Positions 34,545-47,753 of a stretch of 64,000 nucleotides of DNA are shown one piece after another. Below the pieces are notes generated by a model. That model was not told the DNA's origin. It saw only the letters and a program-made list of their open reading frames with translations, and did not search any database. The translations under genes were made by a program, and so were the position numbers. Each line of letters opens with the position of its first letter. Position 1 is the stretch's first letter. Source of the DNA: Sipunculus nudus (lineage: Eukaryota; Annelida; Sipuncula; Golfingiida; Sipunculidae); contig CM049310.1 in assembly GCA_026874595.1 (NCBI GenBank), positions 36,967,558 to 37,031,557 of the forward strand. The letters are read 5' to 3'.

Positions 34545-36195
34545 CTGCAGATAAATACATTATCTTTGCATGATTAAAAAGCTAAAATCCTATATTATCC
34601 AATAAATATAGCCACATATTAATAGCCCTTCTATTAGTCTGAGGGTGACATCGTTCGGCCCGGCCCTGACATATTACATTTAGTCCAGTGTACCTACACA
34701 AAATTGCCAAGTGCTCTAATTGTCGCTCACACCTTAGATCCGATTTACCACTAGGGCCAGTCTATAAGCTTGATGTATATTTTGATGAGGTGATTTGTTG
34801 AATCTTGTTTTAATAAGTCCAATCAATCTGTGATTTTTTTATGTTAAGAAAGATTAACGGATAATTGGAAACATTATACGTAAAGCTCGATATTTTTAAT
34901 TGTAATACATATATAAATACATGCATATTTATAAAGGGTTTTCGGGGTTAATAAAAGCACTGGCCCTTTAAATCGACATTAAAAAATGTCTCAGTGTCAC
35001 CTAAATATTTAAATACTTAATTCCCATAGTAATCTTAAGACACTTAATAATGAAACACTTAATATTACTTTGGGTAGTATTAGGCTATATAGGGGCTATT
35101 TAGACATGTTTTAATGACGATTTCAAGGGCATGTGACAAAAGTAGCTCGGTAAAATGCTTGAAGGGGTAAAACTGAACGTAACTGACAGATACCCTGTGG
35201 TTACAATATAGTCATGATATTCAAAAGTACTCCATGGTCGCATTTATTGACATAGAAGAGTACTGCTTTAGCCGTATGTACATATAACTGTATGTTCCCG
35301 ATACGCATGCGTTGTTTGCGATATACATGAGGCAACTGTGTTTATAAAGCCGACATAGCCTTAATATGCGTACACGATATTTCGCTGCATTTTCATGGGA
35401 CGAAAGACAGACATAGCGTTCGTTACGTGCACACCCGCTTGACAATATGCGCACCTAACGCTATGTAGCAATATATAAACAGCCAGTTTCATAGCACAAG
35501 TGGAATGTAGAAACAAAATGATGCCGTATTAAAAATGCAAATAACAATTCAAAACAAGAAGTTGTTCAGAGGCCAGATTCTTCGCCAGTTCCTTAAACTA
35601 CACGGCATCACAGGAAGAAATGTCATGGCCAAAAAAACTCCATTCACCGGTATGACCAAACGAAACTGTCGTATGTCGCAATAAAAGGAAACCTTTAAAT
35701 TGATAAAAATATTATTGTGTTCCAGTTTAATTCGAACATTTAATAGTTCCTTTGGTGGTATACAGCCCTCCACAAATTTCAACAGAATATGTTTATGTTT
35801 AGGACATATTTCTAACAGAAAAATCAGACCACCAATTGTAAAACATATTACCTTTCGTTACATGACGGAGGATTACCCATAATGAGAGTACAGAAGAGGG
35901 TATTTGGTTTATTTTTATTCAATCTATCCTTTCATTTACACAGCACAAAAGACGCGGTGTCAAAGATTGACCGCGAGTAGCTTGAAACTCTACACCACAG
36001 GACAACTTTAAGTCAGCTGCCCACCTGCCTTTTCTGAGGACTCTATGTGATTTCTGTCTTACTTTCCGAATCTTTAATGAATGTTAGGTAAATCGTATTA
36101 AGAAAAAAGTATTATTATGCCTCTGTGATGTATGTGTAAACATACATATATAAGCTTGCTTATCCGCTTGCTGTTAGAAACAAAATACATGTACC

Positions 36196-36305
36196 AGTGT
36201 TGATAAACAGAAAAAAAACATTTAACCTAAGGTAGGTCACTAGGTGCAAAACGCCCCTTGCAAAACTCTGGCTAGTCTGACTTGTACCTGATGTCTTTGT
36301 TGATT
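36196..36305 (+). repeat. Dispersed repeat family, copy 2
   Basis: Contains agtgttgataaacagaaaa, then cttgcaaaactctggctagt and ctgacttgtacctgatgtct. Similar to 36588-36745. Confidence 0.6.
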
Positions 36306-36587
36306 ATTTGGCAGGTCCCCGACATGTTATAAACACTTGGATATAAAAATGAACAGCCTGTGTGCGGTGAGATCGGCTATATCTGGCTCGTTTTTTAAAA
36401 AGTTCAAGTGATTATCTTAAGTAAATGTATGTCCGATACCGAAATAGGCCCCTTTAAAGCTGCCAAATCACCTATATTTTGAAGAAAATATGTGATTTCT
36501 AGCTTATATATGATTTCTGTGTATATATTAATGATCCTTCTTGTAACGTCTCCGTAAAGGATGATTGACCTTGTTTATCAACAACGT

Positions 36588-36745
36588 GTTTGTAAAAACT
36601 GCAGTGTTGACAAACAGGAAAAACAGGTAACGTAAAGCGGTAGTTGCATATATGCGGAGGTAGAAAGGTCACGTGATGCAAACCGCAATTTGCAAAGCTC
36701 TGGCTTATCTGACTTGCCGCCAGATGCCCTTGCTGTATAAATACG
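36588..36745 (+). repeat. Dispersed repeat family, copy 3
   Basis: Contains agtgttgacaaacaggaaaa, then atttgcaaagctctggctta and ctgacttgccgccagatgcc. Same orientation as 36196-36305 and opposite to 32195-32335. Confidence 0.6.
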
Positions 36746-39700
36746 TTGATATACAAAAAACAAGTAGCCTTTATGCGGTGATATCCACGTTTTCTGGCCT
36801 ATTTTTATAAAATTCCATGGATTTGCCATTATTTAGTTTGTAATTAAGGGTCAGATAGGTGATTAGGCCCATTCAATATTTCTTCGGTCGCTGACCCCAA
36901 AATAATACACGGACATAGAAGACAGTTAATAATTCATTGTATCGATATCACAAATAAATACACGACAGGCAATCACATCATAGCTTTATTTTTCTTGCTC
37001 AACTAAATCAATCGGACAAAATATACATTCGATTAACATACAGGTAGTCCATTGCACAAGCATACACGTCATCAACTATATAGTTCCCCAGTGCACCAGA
37101 TGGAAGTTTTTTGTGTTGTCATATTTTAAGGTGGGGGTTGCGTGAAAGGTTATCAGTAATTTCCGTATTAAGGCAGCGGTTTCAGTGTGACTACAAACAG
37201 GCCAGGCGAAAACGGCGAACGTCCACCAGGATTTAATTCGTTGATATAAAAAACATGTTTTTTATCAACGAATCATCGAGGAGATTATAAAGTGTAATAT
37301 ACATAGACAGAGCAGTAACTATCCCGTAAGGTATATATAAATCAAACAAGACAAGGAAGTTTGCCAACATATAAGAACAGTTCGAAAATGTAAAAAAATA
37401 ATAATTAGTGTAAACTTCTCACCGAGGCATATATATTAATTTCACTCACCAATTACATTATTCATACGGAATGCATATGAATAGATGTGTCTGCCAAAAC
37501 ACGTGTCTAAGACCCATCAAATACAATTTATAGACACACAAAAGGCTTTGTTCAAGGTTTACATGTGCGCATAACGTCATTGACGCGGACACGGACTGCT
37601 GTCATCATCAAGTCAGGATGCTTTTTTCAGTATGTTCAGTATGAAAGTTTATATCAACAAAATTAAATATATCAAGTAATTTTAAATGAATCTCAATTAT
37701 CTGAAATCATATACGTATTATTGTAAAGGTATATATAATTATATTGATATATATATTTAGATATATGGGGGCATATATAAATACATATTCATAAATGGAT
37801 AAATCGATGGGTCTCGCTTTTAAAAGAACAACTTCTATTCCCGGCAGAGCCACACGACGCCAGTGTACGTTAATGCAGAAATTTAAGTGGGTATATACCT
37901 CTGTTTTTTAACCAAGTACGAAAAGGAGCTTGAAAAGCAGAGTAGCTTTAATGCTGATTTCATTCAGCAGTGTTGGGTACAATGCCGCAAGTTATAAGTC
38001 ACAGTTTGTGTCTCAAGCTACTTCACAAATTATTATTTGAGTCTGGTTTTTATATATAACAAATCTTTGACATACATGACAAACACCACAGGTGTCCCCC
38101 GACTGTCTCTACTGGCATATCAACATTGAGTCCTGATGTGACAAGTGTTATAGGGGATACGTCTGGTTAGATTTTAGTATGATATAATGGACCTCGTATT
38201 TAGCCGTGTGATGCATTAGAATAAATATAATTAAAAAGTAATCATTAAATATCAGGTAGTTTTTTTTATAGTAATCAGAGCATTTTTTTTATTATTAAAG
38301 TGAGATCCTGTAAAATTATTGAAGGAGAGGTAAAACTTCTGCCCTGACAGCCCCAACAGTTCTGTAGAAATTTTCTTTCATTTCGAACTGAATTAAGAAT
38401 TTTGAGTAGGTAGGCAGGTAGGTAGGCAGGTAAGCGAGTAGATAGGTTAGGTAAGGATGTAGATACAGACAGATAGTAGTGTTGTAGTTTGATCCATTGT
38501 ATCTCAGAACAAGTCCAGTTAAGTCGGTTTCCCCTTTAGCTTTGAGCCAAAGCCCGACTTCTTCGAGTCCGAGTCTTTTAAAACAGGAGACCAATTATAT
38601 TAAACCAAACGCATTACATAGAAACTTTTAATGATCCAAGTCAATCTAAAGGACAGAGGAGAGAAAGTGGTTCATTCTCAAAACGGCTAGTGAATTGAAT
38701 ATTTGCCAAAAATAGAAGTCCGGTAAACGTCCGGCAAATACACACACACACCGTCACCCACACTCACCCTCACCGACATACACACACACACATTATGTCG
38801 TACCAAAAAAATGTACGAAATCGCCGCGCCTATTTATTGTGGATCTTTTTTTTTTTTTTTTTTTTTTTTGCAAACGAAAACGAGGTCCTTGGTAGTGTTG
38901 CTACTTTGTGATATGGCACAAATTCCGTAAAATAAAATCTTAAAGGTATCTATGGAAAATGGACTAAACTAAGTGTTTAGCATATACACCATTTAACAAA
39001 TTGAAGCATATTTTTGCATCGTTATGCAAGCTGATAAATTCCATTAATTGTGTCTCAGCCGGACGCTCGCTACATATTATTTTCTTGTTTCCAGAGTCTC
39101 TAGAATAAGAATATTTTCTGTGTGGCCTTACTGATGATGAGCTACATTCTGTGACTTCCACCAGATGGCGCTAATTTACAAGGTAGCACAATATCCCATA
39201 CTTGTATGTATAAACAAACCAGAAAAAACCGGAAGAAATCCGGCTGGGATTTTTTAACGAATAACAAAAGCACCAATTATCCCAACCTTCAACTCCCTGA
39301 ATAATAAATAAGTGCCAGATTAAGACATATTTCGGTAAATATTTGCCTTCGTGAAACAAGACAAGAAACATACCTGGGAACATACCTAGGAACGGTTCGA
39401 AAACTGTAAAAAATAGCTAATGAAGTACACACCTGACGTCAACAGTTTACTCATATTCACTGGTCAACAAAGACCCTGGCTTGACTGTATTACGGACCAT
39501 TCTACCTCCAGATCGGGAACCAGAGCCTTCCACGGTAAGGTCACATTACAATCTTTCATGACTTTTTCTCTATGTTTTTGTGTAATTGAAATCTACTGTG
39601 TACAGTTGAATGTATATAGCATGTCACAAAAGTATATATATATTTTTTTTAATTTTATTGATATTCTAAAATATAATCAACTATTTATAACCAATTCTTA

Positions 39701-41031
39701 ACGTATTATATTTGAGGTTTAAAGTGATGTATCATTTTGTGTAACACTGGATCCAGATATATTCTTTGATATTATATTTTCTTTTTTTTTCTTAGTAAAG
39801 TAAATGCAATAACTAATCAGTAATATCACAATAAAACATTGCAAGCACGTCAATTTACTTCCTATAACATATCATCCTGACGGCGACACAGACTTTAAAC
39901 ATTCAACTTATTAGTAGACTGATACATTTTCAATGATGCCACATTAACTGTACTGTATGAATCTATTTCGGAAATCACATACGATAAATAAAATACTGAA
40001 GCATTATATATATCATGGTGATTTTGTGGTATATTCGACCATAAATTCCTGATATTTCTAATTATCGCTCAATAACGGATCCTTACACGATCCATTTCGA
40101 TTGTTGACAAGAAACCCTAACTATATTAATTCCCTATACAAATATAAATATCCTAACCTTTATTTTCACCTGAAGACGTCTCCCCACATCCCCCTTTCCT
40201 AAATATTAGTTGAAACATTTAACGATGTTTCCACTCCCCTATTGCACGAAGCAACGGACAGACTGGTAGGACGTTTGAAAGTGCCAAGGTGTGTAGCAAC
40301 AGTGACCACGCCACAGGTTTTCCTTGGCTGAGAAGCTCGGGGCTATGTCCACTGCATTTTCCTGAGTTACAAATGTAAACCATATACTTCTTTCGAATAT
40401 TACTCACGTATGATTGTCGTGCTAAAAAGTGGGAAATTGGTGTGAAACGGTAGATGATTCGAATAATAACGTAAATAAGTGTCACAGAGTATGCAAATAT
40501 ATTTAGTTCTCGGCGGTTCGGGAGACATCTATAATATAACTGAATGTGGTTTTCTCAAATGTTCTCACGAAACTCCTGTGTGGTCACCCCTCGGAAACAG
40601 GTTTTCATCTTGAATTGGTTGAATGATGCTAGGTATATCCTATGGCAGACGTTTTCATATTTTCTAAAAATAATTCTGAGAACTTTGACATTATTTTGAG
40701 AAAGGGGCTACCGACACTGCGCAGACTCGGACTCACAAGAGTATTACTCTGCTGTTTCGAGATTATGGGCCACACGATCCGACCCAACAATGCACCGTGG
40801 CTTCTGTACACTTCAGCGGCATAGGTAAAGTTTAGTGACTAGGTTATTGGTCTGGTTAAGTATTTTGGATTAGAATTGTTTCAAGGCAAATTACATGGCA
40901 GTGAGTTTTTTTTGTTAAGGACTTTACGGAATAAGTGTATTTTTTAAGCATACGCATATTAAATATATAAACAGAAGAAGTTTCTTTGAAATATAATAAA
41001 TTTTTATTTTAAAGTTTGACAATTGAGACAA

Positions 41032-41139
41032 ATGGCGGCAGGTTGCAGTGTATCCAGCTCTCCGCCAGTTAAAAAAGCCAGTTCGAACATGAACAATAGA
41101 AAACCCGTCCTAGACGAAGAGGCGCGGATCTGTCCGAAC
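41032..41139 (+). CDS. Candidate first coding exon, unrecognised (MAAGCSVSSS)
   Basis: ATGGCGGCAGG start in a good context, open for 36 codons (MAAGCSVSSSPPVKKASSNM, ending EEARICPN), then a gtaagg donor in phase 0. It is Ser/Lys-rich with no signal peptide. No partner exon was found, and phase 0 does not fit gene B exon 2, so its gene is unknown or it is spurious. Confidence 0.3.
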
Positions 41140-41440
41140 GTAAGGGCGGGTAATACGTTAGTAATAGAAATTTACCTGGGGTCGCGGGCGTTTGAAACGG
41201 GATCCGTTTTCCTTTCTTAGAAGCATTATGTAGACATATTGTGGCGTTTTCCAAGTTCAAAAGCTCTAAAAAAAGAAGGGGCGTTGAACGCCGAACGTCT
41301 TTCCATTGCTTCAATGATTCTCGGATATTGCTGCATGGAAATACCAGAAGATCTAGGCACTTTACATGATAACCTTCCTCTAAACGGTCCCGTGTATTTA
41401 TTTCATATTGTGCACGTTATCATTTTTTTTTCATTTTTTT

Positions 41441-41447
41441 TATAAAT
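41441..41447 (+). promoter_or_regulatory. Possible TATA box for gene B
   Basis: TATAAAT after a T-rich run, 190 bp upstream of the gene B start codon. Plausible by position only. Confidence 0.25.
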
Positions 41448-41630
41448 GTGATTAGTTCGGGGAACTTGAGTATATGGATGCATACAGCATGCACGTGTTT
41501 GATAATGTTTTCCTCATTCTGTTTAGCGTTGTCGTCGTCGTTGTCGAATAAACGGATATTAAATCCTGTTACATGATTACATTTCAGTTCAACATTTGTG
41601 ACCTTGGCCTGCATATGAACTCGTCAGATC

Positions 41631-41719
41631 ATGGGACCATCTCAGGCTCCAGTCCTGTGGCTAATGGCGTTGGTTGTGTGTCTGGTTTGGATGCAAGCCC
41701 TTGCTCATACAAAAGAGAA
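41631..41719 (+). CDS. Gene B, exon 1: signal peptide
   Basis: ATG in strong context (atcATGG). It encodes MGPSQAPVLWLMALVVCLVW then MQALAHTKE: a short N-region, a hydrophobic core and a likely cleavage after ALA. Donor gtgagt, phase 2. It marks the start of a complete secreted multi-domain gene related to genes A and C, running to 53833 over twelve coding exons. Confidence 0.85.
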
Positions 41720-42860
41720 GTGAGTATAAGTATAGCTATGTCGTAAAGAATTAAGATAACTATAGTCCGTCCCAAAACTCATTTGCGTTATTTATGCTGA
41801 TGGACCGTGCATGGCGTCTTCCCGGTACTGCTGAACGGTATATTCCTCTATAGTACACTTTCCATGTATATGGCTGCGTGTGGTGTTTGTTGAGAAACAT
41901 TGACTTAACATAGACGTTACATTGATTGTTCGTGCGTCACCTTCAATTGACTGACATCATTAGTTTGCACGGCTTTTTTATAATCAGTCTGGTGATGTAA
42001 AAGTTGTAAACGCTGTAACCTTTTTCATCATATTTTGGATTATTTATCTCAAACAAAATGAAAGCATGGTGAGGCATGATTTTTATGTAGCTACTTCAAC
42101 TTTTTGCCCAGAAAGGTTTACACTTCTTCACTTGTATGGACAGGGGTACTGGGACGCACTATACACAGGATGTCCAAATGCTAAAAAGAGCAAGAACTCT
42201 TGGATTAAAGAAGCAAGGAAAAAACGACTCGGGGACCTTTTTATTTAAAAAAGATGGGGCCTTGGGGTCATGACACCAGCCATAACTGAGCAGCCACTCC
42301 AAGGGTATTATAAAATATAAAATATTAGTTGGGTGGTAGTTTTACAAATACAACCATTAAAAAGTCGTACTTTACTTATACTTGGATTAAAAACATACTT
42401 AAATACTGAATCTGGTTTGTGCCACATGCTTCATTTCTTTCCGCACACATGTCTTCGTGAGAAAAGCTACGAAGATTTTTTCATACAGATTTGTGATAAT
42501 AACTTAATTGCGGATTTTATAATTATATAGAGTGGTAATTGCTAATATCGGTCATGCAATGACTAGATTGTTTGAGTCCACGGCATTATCGCCAACCGTT
42601 TCTGTCAAGTTTTTTTCGAGCGACATTTAAGTAATCTTCTAATGGAAAATGCATTCGTTGTACAACGGCATGGAGATGTGCAAGTCCACTTTACATAAAT
42701 ATGAGGTATTCCCAACATTTTTAAAATAACAGATTAGCAGACTGATTAATATGACACAGTAAGGTCGGAATTCCGCCTACATCTGCTTATCTTTTATTCT
42801 TACTTAAATATATGGTAAAGAGCTACCGCCTTAAATGTAATAGTACCTTACATTATATAG
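41720..42860 (+). other. Gene B intron 1
   Basis: 1.14 kb. The open frame at 42066-42248 has no splice context or recognised domain. Confidence 0.6.
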
Positions 42861-42934
42861 CCCTAGAAGTAGAGGGCCCAAGCAGTGTTTGTGTAAGGAA
42901 GGCTTCCGTGGTCCACCAGGAGGACCGTGTGCAG
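42861..42934 (+). CDS. Gene B, exon 2: half-domain (CLCKEGFRGPPGGPC)
   Basis: 74 bp, phase 2 in and 1 out, acceptor ttatatag, donor gtgaat. It reads NPRSRGPKQ then CLCKEGFRGPPGGPC, the C-terminal half of the Cys module seen complete at 45347-45489 (CIQGYEGPPGG). It may be a degenerate or half-duplicated module. Confidence 0.75.
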
Positions 42935-44188
42935 GTGAATAACCTTTATTTCTTTTAATTGGAGCCAGCTCATCGGGAATTTAGTGACAAAATGTGTAAT
43001 AACTTTTTATTTAAATAATGACTGTGGTACTACAGCGGAAGTGGAGGGGAGGGGGGGTTCGTTAAGCTATCGTTTCTGATACTGGGTTTGTACATGCCCT
43101 ATTCGAGCCGTCTCATTTAAGGAAAAGACCCTTGCAATTTTCCCTTGTCTAAACGAGACAGACTTTGTGTTTGCTTCAAAAAGTGTCTTATGTTTCACAT
43201 GAATTTAAAAATTACGCAAAGAAATCCAAATTACAAGCCGTGAGTGTATTATTAATGCATATTTATTTCATTAAAATTTTGTTATCACATTTAAATGACT
43301 TTAAGGAGCTGTGTAGAGTTAAATCACGTTTAAGTGTGAATAATATCTTTTGTGCCTATTTACCACTTCTTCAAAATTTACTCTTTATGTGCTTACGTAC
43401 GTATCAATGGATGCACCATTGACTTAGCTGCAATAGTTAACCTAAGGGAAAAATTTCCTCCATGATCATCCCCGGCACTCCCGAAAATGAAGTTCAGTTC
43501 TCTAACAAAATAAATGCCATGGTCACCCCCAAACGACCATTTACATTTAAAGTTAAAATTGAACTTCAGTGTCCACAATGGTTGGCGATATGGTAAAACT
43601 GACGCAACATGAATGGCAATGCATGAATTACATATAAATGATTTTAGTTTTATTATGTAAAATCGTGTTTTGTCACAAGTTGTCATAAAATGAGCACCGT
43701 AACGTTAAAGTACATGAAAGTTCAGTTATATGCATGAAAATACTTACATGTTGGGGCTAAATAATAACTGTATTAATTAACTGTTTTGGTGAACATATTC
43801 ATTTTCATATTACATTTTATACAGCGGACCGCCAGGATCCAAATGTAATGATCCAAATGTCATTTTGGAAAACACTGATGTTGCACTAGTTTAGTCTCAG
43901 GCTAGCGACCCATTAGATCTATTAATAATGACTATATTATGTCTGTTTAACACACAGCAAGTTCAATAGTACATGCATGGATCATATTATTTAGCACCCT
44001 TGCCGCTGGTTGTATAAATAACTGACACAAATTGAACTTATTCATAGTAAGTTACATACTGAACTACAACAACCTTTTTCGCCAGTGTGGCGGTGTAACT
44101 GATAAGCATTTTGGAAATTTTTGTATGTAAATAATAGACTGAGATCTTTGCAAATGATTGCTTATTTGGAGTGGATTTTGTTAAACAG
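42935..44188 (+). other. Gene B intron 2
   Basis: 1.25 kb. A possible acceptor and short open stretch at 43825 does not match flanking phases and is not called. Confidence 0.6.
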
Positions 44189-44365
44189 AAATCAAGTGCT
44201 ACCTGCTGTACGCCCCTGACCACGGTCACATTGCTGCGTGCAGCAACAAGGTCGGTTCGTCCTGTGTGTTCGGGTGTAAGGACGGTTTAATCATAGACAG
44301 AGGGAGCAGTCAGAAGACCTGTCAGGAGGATGGAATCTGGGACGAAACTGAACCACATTGCTCCC
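44189..44365 (+). CDS. Gene B, exon 3: Sushi/CCP module
   Basis: 177 bp, phase 1-1, acceptor gttaaacag, donor gtgagt. It reads EIKCYLLYAPDHGHIAACSN, then CVFGCKDGLII, KTCQEDGIWDETEPHC. The Cys spacing and Trp before the last Cys fit a CCP module with an extra Cys pair. Same length as the gene C CCP at 24422-24598. Confidence 0.9.
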
Positions 44366-45346
44366 GTGAGTTTTAAATGTCAATAAGTAAATTATTCGAT
44401 TAGTCAGCCAGTGCGTTAGCCAGAGTCAATGCTGTAGTCAGCTATTCAGTGATAGAAGTAAGCAATCAAAGAAGGAGCAAATCAAACTATCAATGGCAGG
44501 CTATGCAAAAGAAAAAAAGACAGGTAAAAACATACATGTATATATATATATATGTGTGTGTGTGTGTTAACGAAATCCCTGACATGAGACTTTATCTAAT
44601 CAAGGCTCTAGCATTAGATGCCATAAGCAATCACAGGTTTCCAAGGATAGACTGTTTAGAGATATACTTTATTCTTACCTCACCACTCAAAATTATGTCT
44701 CCTCATCTCCTGTCAACCATGGGAACAGAAATATATAATTTTATCTCTCGGAAGCTATGGTTGGTGGTGGCATTAGATGCATGATGGTATCTTGCTGGTG
44801 TCTTGTTGAATAGTGTATTGGTTGACAACTGCAGAAGAAGATGGCTTGCTGGTCACATTAGACCATGGTGGGGGTGCAGTATAAACAAGAAAGTATATGT
44901 CCTGGTATTTGCATAGTTTTGCCATTCACTGTAACAATTGCAATAATGAAGAAATAAGAATGATGTAGTTTCCCTTGTATGTTCAAATCGGATCATAGGC
45001 ATGCCACACCAAAGACATCATCTGAAGTGAATTCAAAGAAGCACTGACGGCTGGCCATTATTAAAGTCTTACCAAAATACTCATCGGAACTGAACTCATT
45101 GAAGCACTTACGGCTTGCCCTTAATAACATCACATCAAAATACTCGTCTGAGGTGAACTCATAAAGACACTGACGGCTGACCCAAAGTTAATGATACAGT
45201 CTTACTGTTACCTGTAACATTTTGTCTGTATAATGTTAGGCAGGCCAATATGTAACCATCAATAACTTTTTTATTTTGACAGTTAACATCAATATCAGTA
45301 CCGTCTATTTCGGTTGAAATGTTTTAAAAATTTCTTTTTTTTTCAG
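44366..45346 (+). other. Gene B intron 3
   Basis: It contains a short (TA)n(TG)n at about 44540-44568 and a loosely repeated block at about 45005-45185 (catctgaagtgaattc..., ctcatcggaactgaactcat, ctcgtctgaggtgaactcat, each followed by a version of aagcactgacggctggcc), period about 65-75 bp. Confidence 0.6.
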
Positions 45347-45489
45347 CATGTCCATTGAACACCTACAATCTACCGATGGAAGTTGTCTGCCTTGTCCTGT
45401 ACACTCCGAAACCAACAGCACCGGTAACATGCGTGAAGGCAGCACGTGTATCCAAGGTTACGAAGGTCCGCCTGGCGGCACTTTTACAG
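45347..45489 (+). pseudogene. Gene B, exon 4: Cys module with a frame error
   Basis: Acceptor ttttttttcag, donor gtaagg. Neighbouring exons require a multiple of 3 (phase 1-1) but the exon is 143 bp. It enters as PCPLNTYNLP. From about 45370 the domain-like reading moves to another frame (DGSCLPCPVHSETNST, then STCIQGYEGPPGG) and exits in phase for the EGF exon. One base appears to be missing near 45370, through mutation or sequencing error. Confidence 0.75.
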
Positions 45490-46356
45490 GTAAGGGAGGA
45501 ATCAAACTCCAGCCGTTTTAGGATTAACAAAAGACTATATAGAAAACTATTTAAAAATCGAGAATTCGTGTTGGATTGTCGATAAAACTAGGACAGGCCT
45601 TTAGGAGAATAATTGTATCGATTATTTACAGGGATTTTCTATATTCTTTATTGTGGGTCAAGAAAGACTATGCCAGTGAATACACAGAGGACATTGCACT
45701 TGAGACGTTGAGTAAAATGAATGAGTTAATATGAAAAATAGAAATAACCGTTGCTCAACCCCATGGTTTATATATGTCACTGCTAAAATCTAACACTGAT
45801 TCCTGGCCTTTGTGGTAACTTTTTGTATATCAGCGACTATTAGATGATAACCCAGACTTTACGACCCAGCATTATACCGTAATCATTGGATTCACTGTGC
45901 CTCTGTCAAAGCCTAATCGGAGATAAGGATATCGATAATACATACATAAGAGTCAATTCATCACCATTGAATCCATAATTCTGGTTTTGTGCCATATTAT
46001 TAGTGGATCAGCATGGCTGAATGAGTTGTTTTTCATTAAGAGAATGTTACGCTAACCCTCTGTAAATCAGTATAACCTGTGTCGAAAACAATGGTATCAC
46101 GATCAGGTCAACTCTTCTGAATCAGTTCGCTAGCCAAGACAGAGGGATGAATGGATATCGATTATATACATCAACCCTTTTTAAGCACCAGGTTAATCTT
46201 GGAAATCGTTCTTAACCCCTCCTCACTTACTGACCACACAGTCTATAAGTATTGGTTTACGTTATCAAGGCACAGCAAAAATGTTCTGCTTTTCCTACTG
46301 ATATGATTAACCTTTTTTTAAGGAAATCTAGGAAAACCCATTGTTATTTAAAATAG
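45490..46356 (+). other. Gene B intron 4
   Basis: About 870 bp, AT-rich, nothing recognised. Confidence 0.65.
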
Positions 46357-46488
46357 ATGAAAACGCATGCCTGGAAAATCACGGGCGGGGCGACTGCGAG
46401 GACCTGTGTGAGAACCGACCTGGAAGTTTCATTTGTGGCTGCTCCATCCCTGGTTACACGCTGGATGATGACAAACGTCACTGTAGAG
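46357..46488 (+). CDS. Gene B, exon 5: calcium-binding EGF module
   Basis: 132 bp, phase 1-1, acceptor ttaaaatag (poor pyrimidine tract), donor gtaaaa. It reads DENACLENHGRGDCEDLCEN, then RPGSFICGCSIPGYTLDDDK. It has six Cys and the calcium-binding pattern (CENRPGSFIC). Positional equivalent of the gene A EGF exon at 641-766. Confidence 0.9.
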
Positions 46489-47528
46489 GTAAAATATAAC
46501 AGCAGCTGACCAAATGTTGACCACTTATATCTTTTAGGAAAATTCAATTGGTTAGTGCTATTATAATCTATGTAACTAACTTCTATTAAATCTCTTTTCT
46601 GGCTGAATCAGCCTTATTTTATCATTATTATTAAGTGACTGACTTAAATCTGTTGATACTTCCATGCCATATCTAAATCATATATAAATGAATGTTTACA
46701 TGAATGAAAACTAAACGAGTGATATATTTATAACTATTTTGGTAACATGATATATAGCATCAAAATACCATAACAAGATATATCAATAGGAACAACTACA
46801 ACCAAATCTACCACTCTATATTTCTGAGAATATGTCCGACATAAATAAAATAAAACTGACCGAACAATTTAATGGAACCTCTCAGTATTGTTATGTATAA
46901 CATGCTATGACGTGAGCTTGCATAGAAGCTGTGTAAGAAGCAGGGAGCAGAGAGGGCTTCCGCCTCCCCGATATAAATATAAGGGGTTGGGCAGAGGTAT
47001 AATTCTGCCCCCCCCCCCCCCCACCCCATCCCCCAATTTTTTTGACAAATAAATTATCCTATCAGATTATCATATCTGACCAAAGACAGACTCTTAATTA
47101 TGAGCATTCGAACTATACTTAATAATTAAATAAATGCAAAAGATATGCTGTGAAAACAAAAATTAAATATTATCCTAGATTACAACAGTTATAAACATAA
47201 TTTGCTCATAATGCAAGGTTGACCCCCCCCCCCCCCCCCCCCAGGAAACGTATTTCCATATACATGTCCATAACCTGTGAGTGTTATTAGGACTGTGCAT
47301 GACAGCCAGTGGTTTGATAATATGCTAAGGGGATATCATCTGTTCTTGAATTCAAATCGTACACTAAGGTTTCAAAATAACATACCACAATGGGACATTC
47401 AGGCGTTAGTAATATTGGGTAAAATTAGATACGTTCACACACCATAAATTTATTTACTTCACGTCCTTCTCGTCCTTAACGTCTTTCAAAAATATACAAT
47501 CATAAGTGTTTTGCAACATGTTTTTCAG
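46489..47528 (+). other. Gene B intron 5
   Basis: 1.04 kb with two long C runs, at about 46988-47003 and 47223-47242. Confidence 0.65.
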
Positions 47529-47753
47529 TGGAGAAGCAATGCAAGAACCTGACCGAAAATGTCATTCCCCAAAATGGAGGCGTTGTGTGTCACCACTATC
47601 ACGAAGAGAACAGTAAACAGTGTCAAGTCAGGTGCAACAAAGGGTACGATTTGCCACCTAGAGTGAACAACTATGAGACCTGCGGACCGACGACTGGGTA
47701 CCAGTGGACGTTTCAGATGGACAAGCCCTTGGCTGTCATGTCGCCTTGCATTC
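47529..47753 (+). CDS. Gene B, exon 6: Sushi-like six-cysteine module
   Basis: 225 bp, phase 1-1, acceptor gtttttcag, donor gtgagt. It reads VEKQCKNLTENVIPQNGGVV, then CQVRCNKGYDL, VNNYETCGPTTGYQW and MSPCI. Homologous to gene A 2531-2749 and gene C 18236-18439: same length class, phases and NNYxTCG...QW core. Open. Confidence 0.9.

Larger units (their letters stand above)
34545..41031. other. Spacer / unresolved 5' region of gene C
   Basis: No confident gene in 6.5 kb. It contains two copies of the 32.2-kb dispersed repeat, an (AGGT/AGGC)n tract at about 38405-38440, CA-rich simple sequence at about 38738-38790 and a poly-T run at about 38848-38870. Missing 5' exons of gene C may be here, but none had both splice sites and matching phase. 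Confidence 0.5.

Noticed and set aside
35549-35782. Minus-strand open frame with CIPPKELLNVRIKLEHNN
   Set aside because: It looks somewhat protein-like and may be a mobile-element relic, but no family, splice sites or partner frame could be supported.
39420-39535. Plus-strand frame MKYTPDVNSLL... ending at a gtaagg donor
   Set aside because: A good donor only; no acceptor, domain or partner exon in phase.
40219-40402. Minus-strand stretch after an acceptor-like aactcag, reading ENAVDIAPSFSAKENLW and ending at a stop
   Set aside because: Could be a terminal exon of an unseen gene, but there is no partner exon or family match, and another frame is equally open.
43825-43846. Acceptor tttatacag followed by 20 open bases and gtaatg in gene B intron 2
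   Set aside because: Phase 1 in, 0 out does not fit the next exon (phase 1).
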